Positions 9,256 to 17,016 of a stretch of DNA of 64,000 nt are shown in pieces. The notes beneath the pieces are model-generated. The model was not told where the DNA came from and did no database searches. It saw only the letters and a program-made list of their open reading frames with translations. Location: positions 72,257-136,256 of the forward strand of contig JBDHEI010000001.1 in NCBI GenBank assembly GCA_039591075.1. The letters run 5' to 3'. This stretch comes from JAOTVV01 sp039591075 (GTDB lineage Bacteria; Gemmatimonadota; Gemmatimonadetes; Gemmatimonadales; GWC2-71-9). Numbering within the stretch: position 1 is the stretch's first letter; each line of letters begins with the position of its first letter. The translations under genes and the position numbers were made by a program.

Positions 9256-10635
9256 TCACCTCCTCAGGTCAGACAAGAACCGCTGCGCCCATTGGTGCAC
9301 ATCATGCTTGCGGACCACACGCCGCATCGCGCGCATCCGCCGCTTCACCTCCTGTGCGGGCATGGTGACGGCGCGCTCCATGGCTTCGGCGATGCCGTCT
9401 ACGTCGTGCGGGTTCACGCGGAGCGCGGTGCGTAGTTCGTCGGCGGCACCGGCGAATTCGCTGAGGATGAGCACGCCTGAATCGTCCAACCGGGCGGCTA
9501 CGTACTCCTTGGACACCAGGTTCATGCCGTCGCATAGCGGTGTCACGACCATGACGTCGGCTGCCCGGTAGATGGCGATCAGTTCCTCGAACGGTAGCGG
9601 CCGGTGCAGGTAGTGCACCAGCGCGGTTCCGACCTGTGCGTACTGGCCGTTGATCTGCCCGACCAGTTCCTCCACATGCCGCCGGATTTCCTGGTAGTCG
9701 GCGATGCGCTCCCGGCTCGGCACAGCGACCTGCACGAAGACCGAGTCGGTGACGGTCTCCGGCCGATTGGCGATCAGCTGCTGGAATGCATTGAGCCGGA
9801 CGTCGATCCCCTTCGTGTAGTCGAGACGATCCACGCCGAGGAAGACCCGCCGCCTTTCACCCAGCCGCGCCTTGAACCGCTGTGCCTGCTGCACGACCTT
9901 CGGGTCCGCGGCGACCGACGCGTAGTATGGTGTGTCGATGGAAATCGGGTAGGCGTCGACCAGAACCGACCGCCCGTTGATGGACACGGACCGCCGCTGG
10001 CGCTGCACTGTGGGGAGGCGATTGGCTACCCGGCGGAAGTTCTGGGCGTTGCCCCGCGTCTGGAAGCCGATCACATCGGCGCCGAGCAATCCCTCGAGCA
10101 CGTGGTCGCGCCATGGAAGATGCGTAAACAGGTCTTCGGGCGGGAACGGGATGTGGAGGAAGTACCCGATGCGGATGTCGTTGCGCCGCCGCCGAAGCAT
10201 GGCGGGGACGAGCTGCAGGTGGTAGTCGTGAATCCAGACGACGGCCCCGGGCGCGGCGATGTCGGCTGCCAGGTCCGCAAACCGTTCGTTGACCTCAACG
10301 TAGCGGCGCCACCAGCGCCGGTGGTATTCCGGGGGGCGCACGACATGATGGTACAAGGGCCAGATGGTCCGATTGCAGACCCCTTCGTAGGAGCCTTCCA
10401 CCTCCGCCGCGGAGATGCGCACGGGTACGTTGAACACACCGTCGTGCTCAAACGGGGCGCGCTCGCGGTCCGTTTCCCCCGTCCACCCGATCCACGCGCC
10501 TCCTTCACTGCGGGCGATGGGCGCCAACGCCGATACGAGCCCGCCCGGACTGGTTTCCCAGTGCTCGTCCCGTCCGGCTCTCACCAGACGCACGGGGAGC
10601 GTGTTGGCTACGATCACGAGGTGGGAGCGCTTCAT
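9256..10635 (-). CDS. otsA: Alpha,alpha-trehalose-phosphate synthase (GT20)
   Basis: 459 residues; transfers glucose from a nucleotide-sugar to glucose 6-phosphate, giving trehalose 6-phosphate, in the cytoplasm. Family marks in order: TSPGGLVSALAPI, GGAWIGWTGE, VVWIHDYHLQLVP, YFLHIPFPPEDLF, LGADVIGFQTRGNAQNF, FLGVDRLDYTKGIDVRLNAF and the nucleotide-sugar loop CDGMNLVSKEYVAAR. Odd: the N-terminal motif that normally reads (S/A)NRLPV reads ANTLPV, so the arginine that contacts the sugar phosphate in the E. coli enzyme is a threonine. It diverges from otsB, with only two bases between the outermost possible starts. Confidence 0.95.
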   Translation of the reverse strand: MKRSHLVIVANTLPVRLVRAGRDEHWETSPGGLVSALAPIARSEGGAWIGWTGETDRERAPFEHDGVFNVPVRISAAEVEGSYEGVCNRTIWPLYHHVVRPPEYHRRWWRRYVEVNERFADLAADIAAPGAVVWIHDYHLQLVPAMLRRRRNDIRIGYFLHIPFPPEDLFTHLPWRDHVLEGLLGADVIGFQTRGNAQNFRRVANRLPTVQRQRRSVSINGRSVLVDAYPISIDTPYYASVAADPKVVQQAQRFKARLGERRRVFLGVDRLDYTKGIDVRLNAFQQLIANRPETVTDSVFVQVAVPSRERIADYQEIRRHVEELVGQINGQYAQVGTALVHYLHRPLPFEELIAIYRAADVMVVTPLCDGMNLVSKEYVAARLDDSGVLILSEFAGAADELRTALRVNPHDVDGIAEAMERAVTMPAQEVKRRMRAMRRVVRKHDVHQWAQRFLSDLRR

Positions 10636-10637
10636 GA

Positions 10638-11471
10638 TTGCTTGTGCAGTCGCTCCTGGGTCGGGTAGTTTGTGCCGTGCCGGTGCGCGACCGATCTCTC
10701 AACGAATGTAACGGACTGCCCGCTCCGGAGCTTCCGTTGCGCGGTGCCGTGTGGGCAGTGTTCCTCGACATCGACGGAACGCTGCTCGAGCTTGCGCAGG
10801 CCCCCGATGCCGTGCAGGTCCCGCCCACGCTCGTCTCCAGGCTACAGAGGCTGCGGGGGCAACTCGACGGAGCGCTGGCACTCGCCACCGGGCGGCCCGT
10901 GCATGAGGTGGACAGGCTCTTCGCACCTGCCAAATTCCCTGTCGCCGGCGTGCACGGTGCCGAGTTGCGGCTACCGGGGCGAGCGATCCGACGGATCCCA
11001 GTGGATCCAACACGCCTCGATCCCGTGCGCCAGGCCTTCGGGAGGTTCGCGGCCGAGCATCCCGGCACGCAGGTGGAAGACAAGGGATTGAGCGTGGCAC
11101 TGCACTACAGACTGCAGCCCGCCGTTGTTGCCGAAACCCGGCAATTGGGCACTGCGTTGGTGGCCCGGCTCGGACCGGAATTCCAGCTGCTCGAGGGCAA
11201 GATGGTGGTCGAAATTCGAGCTAGTGCGGCCACGAAAGGCGCAGCGGTGGAAGCGTTCTTGCAAGAAGCTCCCTTTGCAGGTAGGCGGCCCGTCTACGTC
11301 GGCGACGACGTAACCGACGAGGACGCCTTCCGTGCGGTGGATCGTGCGGGTGGGGTGCCGATCGTTGTTGGTGACGTGAGTCACACGGCGGCACGCTACC
11401 GGCTCACCGACGTTGCCGCCGTGCACGACTGGCTGCGGCGGATCATGGAGCACCTCGACAGGATTGGGTGA
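10638..11471 (+). CDS. otsB: Trehalose-6-phosphate phosphatase (HAD family)
   Basis: 277 residues; dephosphorylates trehalose 6-phosphate, completing trehalose synthesis with OtsA. The HAD nucleophile motif is FLDIDGTLLEL, followed by ALATGRPVHEVDRL, the catalytic lysine region LEGKMVVEIRA and the metal site VYVGDDVTDEDAFRAV. The coordinate given uses the most upstream start (TTG 10638), which nearly touches the divergent otsA start; GTG 10677 or a later GTG is more likely, leaving room for promoters. The GH15 gene begins three bases after its stop, so the two are almost certainly co-transcribed. Confidence 0.93.
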   Translation: MLVQSLLGRVVCAVPVRDRSLNECNGLPAPELPLRGAVWAVFLDIDGTLLELAQAPDAVQVPPTLVSRLQRLRGQLDGALALATGRPVHEVDRLFAPAKFPVAGVHGAELRLPGRAIRRIPVDPTRLDPVRQAFGRFAAEHPGTQVEDKGLSVALHYRLQPAVVAETRQLGTALVARLGPEFQLLEGKMVVEIRASAATKGAAVEAFLQEAPFAGRRPVYVGDDVTDEDAFRAVDRAGGVPIVVGDVSHTAARYRLTDVAAVHDWLRRIMEHLDRIG

Positions 11472-11474
11472 AAC

Positions 11475-13268
11475 GTGACCGACCTGAACCTCGCAGTGAT
11501 CGGCAACTGTAGTTACGGTGCCCTCATCGACGAGCTGGGCAAGATCGTGTGGGCCTGCTTCCCGCACTTCGACGGCGACCCCATGTTCTGCTCGCTGCTC
11601 GACGACCAAAGCGGCGAGCAGACCGACGGCAGTGGGTTCTGGGACGTCGCTCTGGACGATCTCGTGGCGCACGAGCAGGCGTACGCGACCGACACCGCGA
11701 TCCTCCGCACCGTGCTCCGTGACGCGCATGGGAGCGCCCTCGAGATCATGGACTTCGCTCCGCGGTTTCGGCAGTACGGCCGTTTCTATCGCCCCACGAA
11801 GATGGTTCGGTTGGTCCGGCCGCTCGAGGGGGCACCGCGGATCCGCGTGCGGCTGCGGCCGCGGTCGGCCTACGGAGCACGGGCCCCAGAGGTCACCTCC
11901 GGCAGCAATCATATTCGCTACCTGGGCGATCAGTTCACGCTGCGGCTCACGACGGATGCCCCCGTGCGGTTCCTGCGGGAGGAGACGGCGTTTGTGCTCG
12001 AGCATCCCATCGCCATGGTCCTGGGCCCCGACGAGAGCCTCACGGCTTCGGTGTCAGAGACGGCGCGAGAACTCCTAGAACGAACAGAGGAATACTGGAA
12101 CGAATTCAGCAGATACCTCTCGATCCCGTTCGAGTGGCAGGAAGAGGTCATTCGCGCGGCAATCACCCTCAAGCTCTGCAGCTTCGACGACAGCGGGGCG
12201 ATCATCGCGGCGATGACCACATCGATTCCTGAGGCGCCCGACTCGGGACGGAACTGGGACTACCGTTACTGTTGGCTGCGCGACTCCTACTTCGTGGTGC
12301 ATGCGCTCAACCGCCTTGGCGTGACGGGCACGCTGGAAGGCTACCTCAGCTACATCACGAACCTCGCGGTGGCGGCGCCGGACGGCTATCTGCGTCCCGT
12401 ATACGGCATCAATCCGGAGACGAGTTTGGAGGAGCAGCAGGTCACCTCCCTCGCGGGGTACCGCGGCATGGGCCCGGTTCGCGTCGGCAACCAGGCGGCA
12501 GAGCAGGTGCAGAACGACGCTTACGGGAGCGTCGTGCTCTCGGCGACGCAGGTGTTCTTCGACCGACGCCTGTACCGGAAGGGGGCCGAGCGTCTGTTCG
12601 AGCAGTTGGAGAGACTTGGCATGCAGGCCGTCACGCGGTACAACCAACCCGACGCCGGGCTGTGGGAATCCCGTGGCCGGCAGCAGGTCCACACGTTTTC
12701 GAGCGTGATGTGTTGGGCGGCATGCGACCGGTTGGCCAAGATCGCGGCACGGCTGGGCCGAAGTGAGCGAGCGACCTTCTGGCGCACGACCGCCGACACG
12801 ATGCACGCCGAAATCACCCGGCGTGCGTGGAACCCGTCGCTCGGGCGGTTCACAGCCTCCTTGGAGGGAGACGGGGCCGACGCGAGCCTGCTGCTCCTGC
12901 ACGAGTTGGGGTTTCTGTCGGCCGACGACCCACGGTTCGTCGCGACCGTCGATAGCCTCGCCGCCAGGCTGTCGAACGGCGGACGCCTGATCTTCCGCTA
13001 CACGGAAGACAATTTCGGTCGGCCGGATACGGCGTTCACCGTTTGCACGTTCTGGTATATTGATGCCCTCGCGGCACTGGGACGCACGGAACAGGCGCGC
13101 GAGCTATTCGAGGAGATGCTCCGTCTGCGGAACCCCTCGGGGCTCTTTTCGGAGGATATGGATCCGCGTACGGGCGAGCTGTGGGGCAACTTCCCACAGA
13201 CCTACTCGATGGTGGGTTTGATCAACTCCGCCATGCGCCTCAGCCAGAGCTGGAGTAGCGCGTTCTAG
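11475..13268 (+). CDS. Glycoside hydrolase family 15 (glucoamylase/trehalase-like)
   Basis: 597 residues, normal for bacterial cytoplasmic GH15. GTG start, three bases after otsB. The N-terminal beta-sandwich (NLAVIGNCSYGALIDELGKI) is followed by the (alpha/alpha)6 barrel with AMTTSIPEAPDSGRNWDYRY and CWLRDSYF. Likely catalytic glutamates lie in VGNQAAEQVQNDAYG and near the C-terminal end (LFSEDMDPRTGELWGNFPQT). Members of this GH15 group hydrolyse alpha-glucans or trehalose; its position directly after otsB makes trehalose turnover the better guess. No signal peptide. Confidence 0.9.
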   Translation: MTDLNLAVIGNCSYGALIDELGKIVWACFPHFDGDPMFCSLLDDQSGEQTDGSGFWDVALDDLVAHEQAYATDTAILRTVLRDAHGSALEIMDFAPRFRQYGRFYRPTKMVRLVRPLEGAPRIRVRLRPRSAYGARAPEVTSGSNHIRYLGDQFTLRLTTDAPVRFLREETAFVLEHPIAMVLGPDESLTASVSETARELLERTEEYWNEFSRYLSIPFEWQEEVIRAAITLKLCSFDDSGAIIAAMTTSIPEAPDSGRNWDYRYCWLRDSYFVVHALNRLGVTGTLEGYLSYITNLAVAAPDGYLRPVYGINPETSLEEQQVTSLAGYRGMGPVRVGNQAAEQVQNDAYGSVVLSATQVFFDRRLYRKGAERLFEQLERLGMQAVTRYNQPDAGLWESRGRQQVHTFSSVMCWAACDRLAKIAARLGRSERATFWRTTADTMHAEITRRAWNPSLGRFTASLEGDGADASLLLLHELGFLSADDPRFVATVDSLAARLSNGGRLIFRYTEDNFGRPDTAFTVCTFWYIDALAALGRTEQARELFEEMLRLRNPSGLFSEDMDPRTGELWGNFPQTYSMVGLINSAMRLSQSWSSAF

Positions 13269-13405
13269 GAGGCGCCTCCTTCGTCCCACCGATGCAGCTC
13301 CTTGCCCGCGGGGTCGGTGATCACCACCGCCGTGGGAATGCCCCGGCGCACGCTGGTGCGCACGTCGCGGCCGAGACGCAGCGAGAACCCACCGCGTTCA
13401 GCCAT
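13265..13405 (-). CDS. Small 46-residue protein of unknown function
   Basis: ATG 13405 to TAG 13265 encodes 46 residues starting MAERGGFSLRLGRDVRT and ending with KELHRWDEGGAS. A GAGAGGAA ribosome site lies about six bases upstream. The composition (charged N-terminal half, central PTAVVITDP beta-like strand) looks like a real small protein. Its stop overlaps the stop of the convergent GH15 gene by three bases. Short and unrecognised, so moderate confidence; it could share a promoter region with the M28 peptidase transcript, whose stop is 56 bp upstream on the same strand. Confidence 0.55.
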   Translation of the reverse strand: MAERGGFSLRLGRDVRTSVRRGIPTAVVITDPAGKELHRWDEGGAS

Positions 13406-13461
13406 GAGCTTCCTCTCCACTCTTCACGTTGGGCTGCTGGGAGCATCACGCGCGTCCCGAT

Positions 13462-15072
13462 CTACCGCCCGTACAGTGCCCTCCACTCCTCCTCGAACTC
13501 GTGTCCCGCCACCCAGCGTGGTGCGTCGTCCGCGTTCGCCACGCGGAGCGCGGTCTCGAACAGGATCCGCATATCGCGCGCGGTTCCCTCAAGGTTCCAC
13601 TCGGGATGAATGGAATCGCTGACCTGGTGGTAGTGCCGAAGGCGAAACTCGTAGGGATCGAAGCCGAGTGAGGTGACGTAGTCCTTGCCGGCCTGGAGAT
13701 ACAGAGCCGGGACGCCCGCTTTCGCAAAGCTCACCTGGTCGGACCGATAGAAACTCCCCGCGTTCGGGTTGGGGTCGCCCGCCGGTCGCAGCCGGTGCCC
13801 CTCGGCGACATTGCTGAACGTCGATCCCAGGGTGCTCATCTCGATCCCGATCGCCGCCGCGTCGTTGGTGACGCCGTACGACTGTGGTGAGTCCACGTTG
13901 AAGTTCGCCACGATCTGCCGTAGCGGCACCGGGGGGTTTGCGACGAATGCGCCGCTCCCGAGCAGGCCGCCTTCTTCCGCCGTGACCGACACGATCATGA
14001 CGGATCGTCGGGGTCTCGCGTTCGCGAACGCTTCGGCGGTTGCGAGGATTGCCGCCACGCCGAGCGCATTGTCCTGGGCACCGTTGAAGATCTTGTCGTC
14101 TCCGGGAGCGTCCGGGTTCATGCCGAGGTGATCGTGGTGGGCGGTGAACACGATGTACTGCTCGGTAAGCGTCGGATCGGTGCCGCGCACCACGCCGGCG
14201 ACGTTGATCGCCTCGACCCGCTCGATCGCCGTCTCTATGTGGGCTGTGAGTCTGTACCCGGTGTCGCGGGGACGGAAATTCCGCTGGGCGGCCGCGTCGA
14301 ACAGCCCGGTGAGGGTCGTGCCCATGGACGTGGCGATGCGATCGGTCAGCGTCGAGTCGATCCAGGACAGCAGGTCGAGCTGGTAGGTCCGTTGCCAGAT
14401 CTGTCGGGAACCGGTGTTGCCGATCACGCTGAAACCATAGCTCGCCGACTCAGTGGTGTGCACCACGATCGCGCCAGCCGCGCCGTGCTTCTGCGCCTGC
14501 TCGAATTTGTAGGTCCAGCGGCCGTAGTAGGTGCGTGCGGCTCCGCCGAACAGTGCCTCGCCGTTCTCCTCCACCGGTGGATCGTTGTTCAGGAACAGCA
14601 GCACCTTCCCGCGCACGTCCGCTCCCTTGAAGTCGTCCCAACCGTACTCGGGCGCCTCCACCCCGTAGCCGACGAACACGATGGGCACGTTTCGCAGGTC
14701 GACGACCGGCTCCTCCGCCGTCGACCAGTAGGTGACGTTCTGGTCGTTGGCGAGTGGGAGCGGACCTCGAGGCCCACGAATCGTGAGCGAGGACGTGCCT
14801 GCGTCCTTCCGCATGCCGACCAGCTCGATTGGGAGCAGGTAGGAATCGCCCGCGGGTTCGAGTCCGATCTGCTCGAAGCGCCGCGCGATATACGCCACCG
14901 CACGGACCTCGCCCGGTGTGCTGGCACCCCGGCCCTCCATACTGTCGGCGGCGAGGACAGACACGTCGGCCATGATGCCATCGGCAGTGATGTGTGTGGC
15001 AGGATCGGGGGTACAAGACGGGAGCGCGAGTGTGGCAAGTGAAAGCATGACCCATGGATGACGTCGCGGCAT
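13462..15072 (-). CDS. M28-family zinc peptidase lipoprotein with PA domain
   Basis: 536 residues from ATG 15072 (GAGGT eight bases upstream; the longer frame adds an arginine-rich, implausible N-terminus). Lipobox ALPSC gives a membrane-anchored, extracytoplasmic protein. Residues about 90-330 contain a protease-associated insertion (VPIVFVGYGVEAPEYGWDDF, GAAGAIVVH). The catalytic domain shows the M28 metal ligands: AHHDHLGMN, the bridging aspartate in GAQDNALGVAAI, the catalytic/metal glutamates in VTAEEGGLLGS, FNVDSP, and a late histidine in RHYHQVSD. The family removes N-terminal residues from peptides; substrate unknown. Confidence 0.92.
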   Translation of the reverse strand: MPRRHPWVMLSLATLALPSCTPDPATHITADGIMADVSVLAADSMEGRGASTPGEVRAVAYIARRFEQIGLEPAGDSYLLPIELVGMRKDAGTSSLTIRGPRGPLPLANDQNVTYWSTAEEPVVDLRNVPIVFVGYGVEAPEYGWDDFKGADVRGKVLLFLNNDPPVEENGEALFGGAARTYYGRWTYKFEQAQKHGAAGAIVVHTTESASYGFSVIGNTGSRQIWQRTYQLDLLSWIDSTLTDRIATSMGTTLTGLFDAAAQRNFRPRDTGYRLTAHIETAIERVEAINVAGVVRGTDPTLTEQYIVFTAHHDHLGMNPDAPGDDKIFNGAQDNALGVAAILATAEAFANARPRRSVMIVSVTAEEGGLLGSGAFVANPPVPLRQIVANFNVDSPQSYGVTNDAAAIGIEMSTLGSTFSNVAEGHRLRPAGDPNPNAGSFYRSDQVSFAKAGVPALYLQAGKDYVTSLGFDPYEFRLRHYHQVSDSIHPEWNLEGTARDMRILFETALRVANADDAPRWVAGHEFEEEWRALYGR

Positions 15073-15270
15073 GACTCGAGACCTCGGTCGAAGAGCGAAT
15101 CGGCGTCGAGATGTTCGCACGGAGAATACGGCACTGAACTCGGGGGCAGAAGGGGCGCCGTGACTCGACGTAGAGCGCTCCGCTCGGGTCGGCATCACGG
15201 CACGAACGAATTGGGCGACTGGCCACGATGGCCGGCCGCCCATCCGTCGGTCACCGGTCGAGTGATTTGC

Positions 15271-15726
15271 TCAGGCACCCTCCCCGAACGGGTCCCGTCG
15301 GTCGCGGTTGGTGCGAATCCGCTTCGCGCGACGCTGCAACCCCGAGCGTCGGTCCTCATCGCCTGCGTCCCGCTGCTTCGAGCGCCGGTCCTTCCGACGT
15401 CGCTCGCGCACCCGCCGGTCCTTGGGACTACGGGGTGCTGCTGGGTCGAGCTTCGCGGTCAATTCGGCGGTGATGTCCTGCCAGGCGGCGATGAGCGCCT
15501 CCCGCTTGCGACGCTCCGTCTCGGTGAGGTCTTCAATCGTGGCCCTGTCACGCAGGGCGGTGATCTCCCGCGACAGCCTCGCCTTCTCGCTCCGAAGGCG
15601 CTCGAGCTCTGCGAGGTCGAGATCCTCGACCGCCTGTTGTCGGAGCACCTGGAGCTGCCGACCGCACTCGTGACAGAACCGGGCCGGCTTGGCAGTGGTC
15701 GAGTTGCAGAACGGACAGTGAGACAT
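15271..15726 (-). CDS. Zinc-ribbon protein with coiled coil
   Basis: 151 residues from ATG 15726. The N-terminus is a four-cysteine zinc ribbon (CPFCNSTTAKPARFCHECG), followed by a charged coiled coil (about residues 25-90) and a highly basic, Arg/Asp-rich tail (KDRRVRERRRKDRRS). Such proteins are often nucleic-acid or ribosome associated, but I see nothing that fixes a role. No clear ribosome site. The start gives a natural N-terminus; the frame continues upstream without protein character. Confidence 0.75.
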   Translation of the reverse strand: MSHCPFCNSTTAKPARFCHECGRQLQVLRQQAVEDLDLAELERLRSEKARLSREITALRDRATIEDLTETERRKREALIAAWQDITAELTAKLDPAAPRSPKDRRVRERRRKDRRSKQRDAGDEDRRSGLQRRAKRIRTNRDRRDPFGEGA

Positions 15727-16130
15727 ACCGCGCAAAGATGGGAGATTGAGGTCGCCGACACCACCCGGCTTGTCTTCGGTGACCGCGCATGCCGCTCGGT
15801 GCCGTTGCCGTGGCGGAAACCAACAGCCGCAGAGGCGCACCCCTGCGGCTGTTCTGCGTGGCGAGCTGAGATGCCGGGCAATCCGGCGGCCCCGGCTGTC
15901 AGGTTCCTACGGCGTGGTGAGCCGAATCGCCTCTAGGCCAGCTCGTCCACGCGGTCACGGTTGCAGTCGATCCCCGCCCCTTCCGAGACGGACCGTGAGC
16001 ACGTTGCCTCTCTTGTCGATCGCACCGCTGGCAAACCTTCGTCGCTGCGAGGGTGGCCACGCCGGAACCTAGTGACTCGCCGCTTCACGCGGGGTGACGT
16101 CCGTCACAGTCCTCTTCGTGCTCCTCCGCG
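15727..16130. other. Intergenic region between SRPBCC and zinc-ribbon genes
   Basis: About 400 bp with no convincing gene in any frame. It holds one strong inverted repeat (15822-15853, listed separately). No tRNA-like cloverleaf or promoter boxes are obvious. Confidence 0.5.
15822..15853. terminator. Perfect 11-bp inverted repeat
   Basis: AACAGCCGCAG and CTGCGGCTGTT separated by ten bases. It lies downstream of the minus-strand SRPBCC gene and upstream of the zinc-ribbon gene, so it could end the ArsR/SRPBCC transcript about 280 bp after the stop. No strong T-run follows on either strand, so termination is only a guess. Confidence 0.45.
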
Positions 16131-16571
16131 TCACGCGTAGATGGCCTCCAGCCGATCCAGACAGCTGGTCCATCCCTGGAGGTGGTCGTCACGGGACTCG
16201 GCAGTGGCAAACCGCTCGTGCGTGAGCACCACTTCGGTCGCTCCTCCAACGGCGTTGAACTCAACCGTGACGAGCGTCTCGTCGGCTGTGGATTCGCCCT
16301 CCTCCCAGGACCAGGTATACACGAGCCGCGTCGGTCGGACGATCTCGCGGTACGTGCCGACGGCGGTGTGCGGCTTGCCCTCCGCGGTCCGCATGCCGAG
16401 GCGATAGCGTCCGCCGACCTTGAGATCCACCTGCGCGACCTCAACGGTGATGCCCTCGGGGGCCGACCACCGTTTGAGATGCGCGGGCTCGGTCCAGGCG
16501 CGAAAGACCGTCTCCGGCTCTGCCTGGATCAAACGCGAAACGCGAAGCGACGTACCGGCCTTGATGCTCAT
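16131..16571 (-). CDS. SRPBCC / AHSA1-family protein
   Basis: 146 residues, the standard length. The START-like fold is marked by RLIQAEPETVFRAWTEPAHL, KRWSAPEG, VGGRYRLGM, the GTYREI strand, TLVTVEFNAVGGATEVVLTH and the closing helix HLQGWTSCLDRLEAIY. Such proteins bind small hydrophobic ligands. Its ATG overlaps the stop of the ArsR gene (ATGA), the classic arrangement in which the ArsR repressor and an AHSA1 partner are co-expressed. Confidence 0.93.
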   Translation of the reverse strand: MSIKAGTSLRVSRLIQAEPETVFRAWTEPAHLKRWSAPEGITVEVAQVDLKVGGRYRLGMRTAEGKPHTAVGTYREIVRPTRLVYTWSWEEGESTADETLVTVEFNAVGGATEVVLTHERFATAESRDDHLQGWTSCLDRLEAIYA

Positions 16572-16903
16572 GACTTCTCCTCCTTGCGTTCCAGGTAGCC
16601 CGACAACGCGTCGAGCTGTGCCTTCCAGAATTCCCGATAACGCTCCACCCAGTCGGCGGCATCCTTGAGGGGTGCTGCGTCGAGTCCGCAGCGGCTGATC
16701 CGCCCATCGCGGGTGCGCCGCACCAGACCGGCCCTCTCCAAGACCCTGAGATGCTTGGAGATCGCCGGACGCGAGATGGAGAACGGACGGGCCAGCTCTC
16801 CCACCGTCGCGTCCCCCGTGGACAGCCGGGCGAGGATCTGTCGGCGCGTGTTGTCTGCTAGGGCGCCGAAGACACGATCGAGTTCCGGATGATTGGTAAC
16901 CAT
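16568..16903 (-). CDS. ArsR-family winged-helix repressor
   Basis: 111 residues. The winged helix covers about residues 8-85: LDRVFGALADNTRRQILARL, the recognition helix in ISRPAISKHLRVLERAGLV and the wing RRTRDGRISRC. It lacks a Cys-pair metal site, as in the ArsR subgroup paired with SRPBCC proteins. The start codon lies inside a perfect palindrome and immediately behind a promoter-like sequence, so the transcript may be leaderless and self-repressed. Overlaps the downstream SRPBCC gene by four bases. Confidence 0.93.
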   Translation of the reverse strand: MVTNHPELDRVFGALADNTRRQILARLSTGDATVGELARPFSISRPAISKHLRVLERAGLVRRTRDGRISRCGLDAAPLKDAADWVERYREFWKAQLDALSGYLERKEEKS

Positions 16904-16916
16904 CTGGTTACCAATC
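16891..16916. promoter_or_regulatory. Operator palindrome at the arsR-type gene start
   Basis: GATTGGTAACC, four bases, GGTTACCAATC: an 11+11 perfect inverted repeat. It covers the start codon and the -10 region of the repressor gene, where a dimeric winged-helix repressor would block transcription. GGTNACC-type sites are plausible ArsR targets. Inferred as the autoregulatory operator. Confidence 0.75.
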
Positions 16917-16940
16917 TAGTATGGATCAGGCCGTCGTCAA
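16913..16940 (-). promoter_or_regulatory. Sigma-70-like promoter for the ArsR/SRPBCC pair
   Basis: On the minus strand, TTGACG (16940-16935), a 16-bp spacer, and TAGATT (16918-16913). The predicted transcript start would be about two bases before the ATG at 16903, giving an essentially leaderless mRNA; consistent with this, no ribosome site is present. The -10 box overlaps the operator palindrome. Confidence 0.55.
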
Positions 16941-17016
16941 GTGGTGGCCAGGATCTGGTGCCTGGGGACCACCTGTCCCAGGTTGTGTAGCTGCGGACCT
17001 CGCCTTGGGAGCAGTG

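Noticed and set aside
9256..10668. Long open plus-strand frames opposite otsA (e.g. 9604-10668)
   Set aside because: Shadow of a high-GC gene; Arg/Pro/His-rich translation with no family character.
15727..16130. Possible tRNA or small RNA in the gap
   Set aside because: The single inverted repeat does not extend to a cloverleaf and no T-loop consensus is present.
16921..17016. Upstream start for the APC permease
   Set aside because: It would begin within the divergent ArsR promoter and adds a non-family N-terminus; ATG 17017 has a ribosome site.
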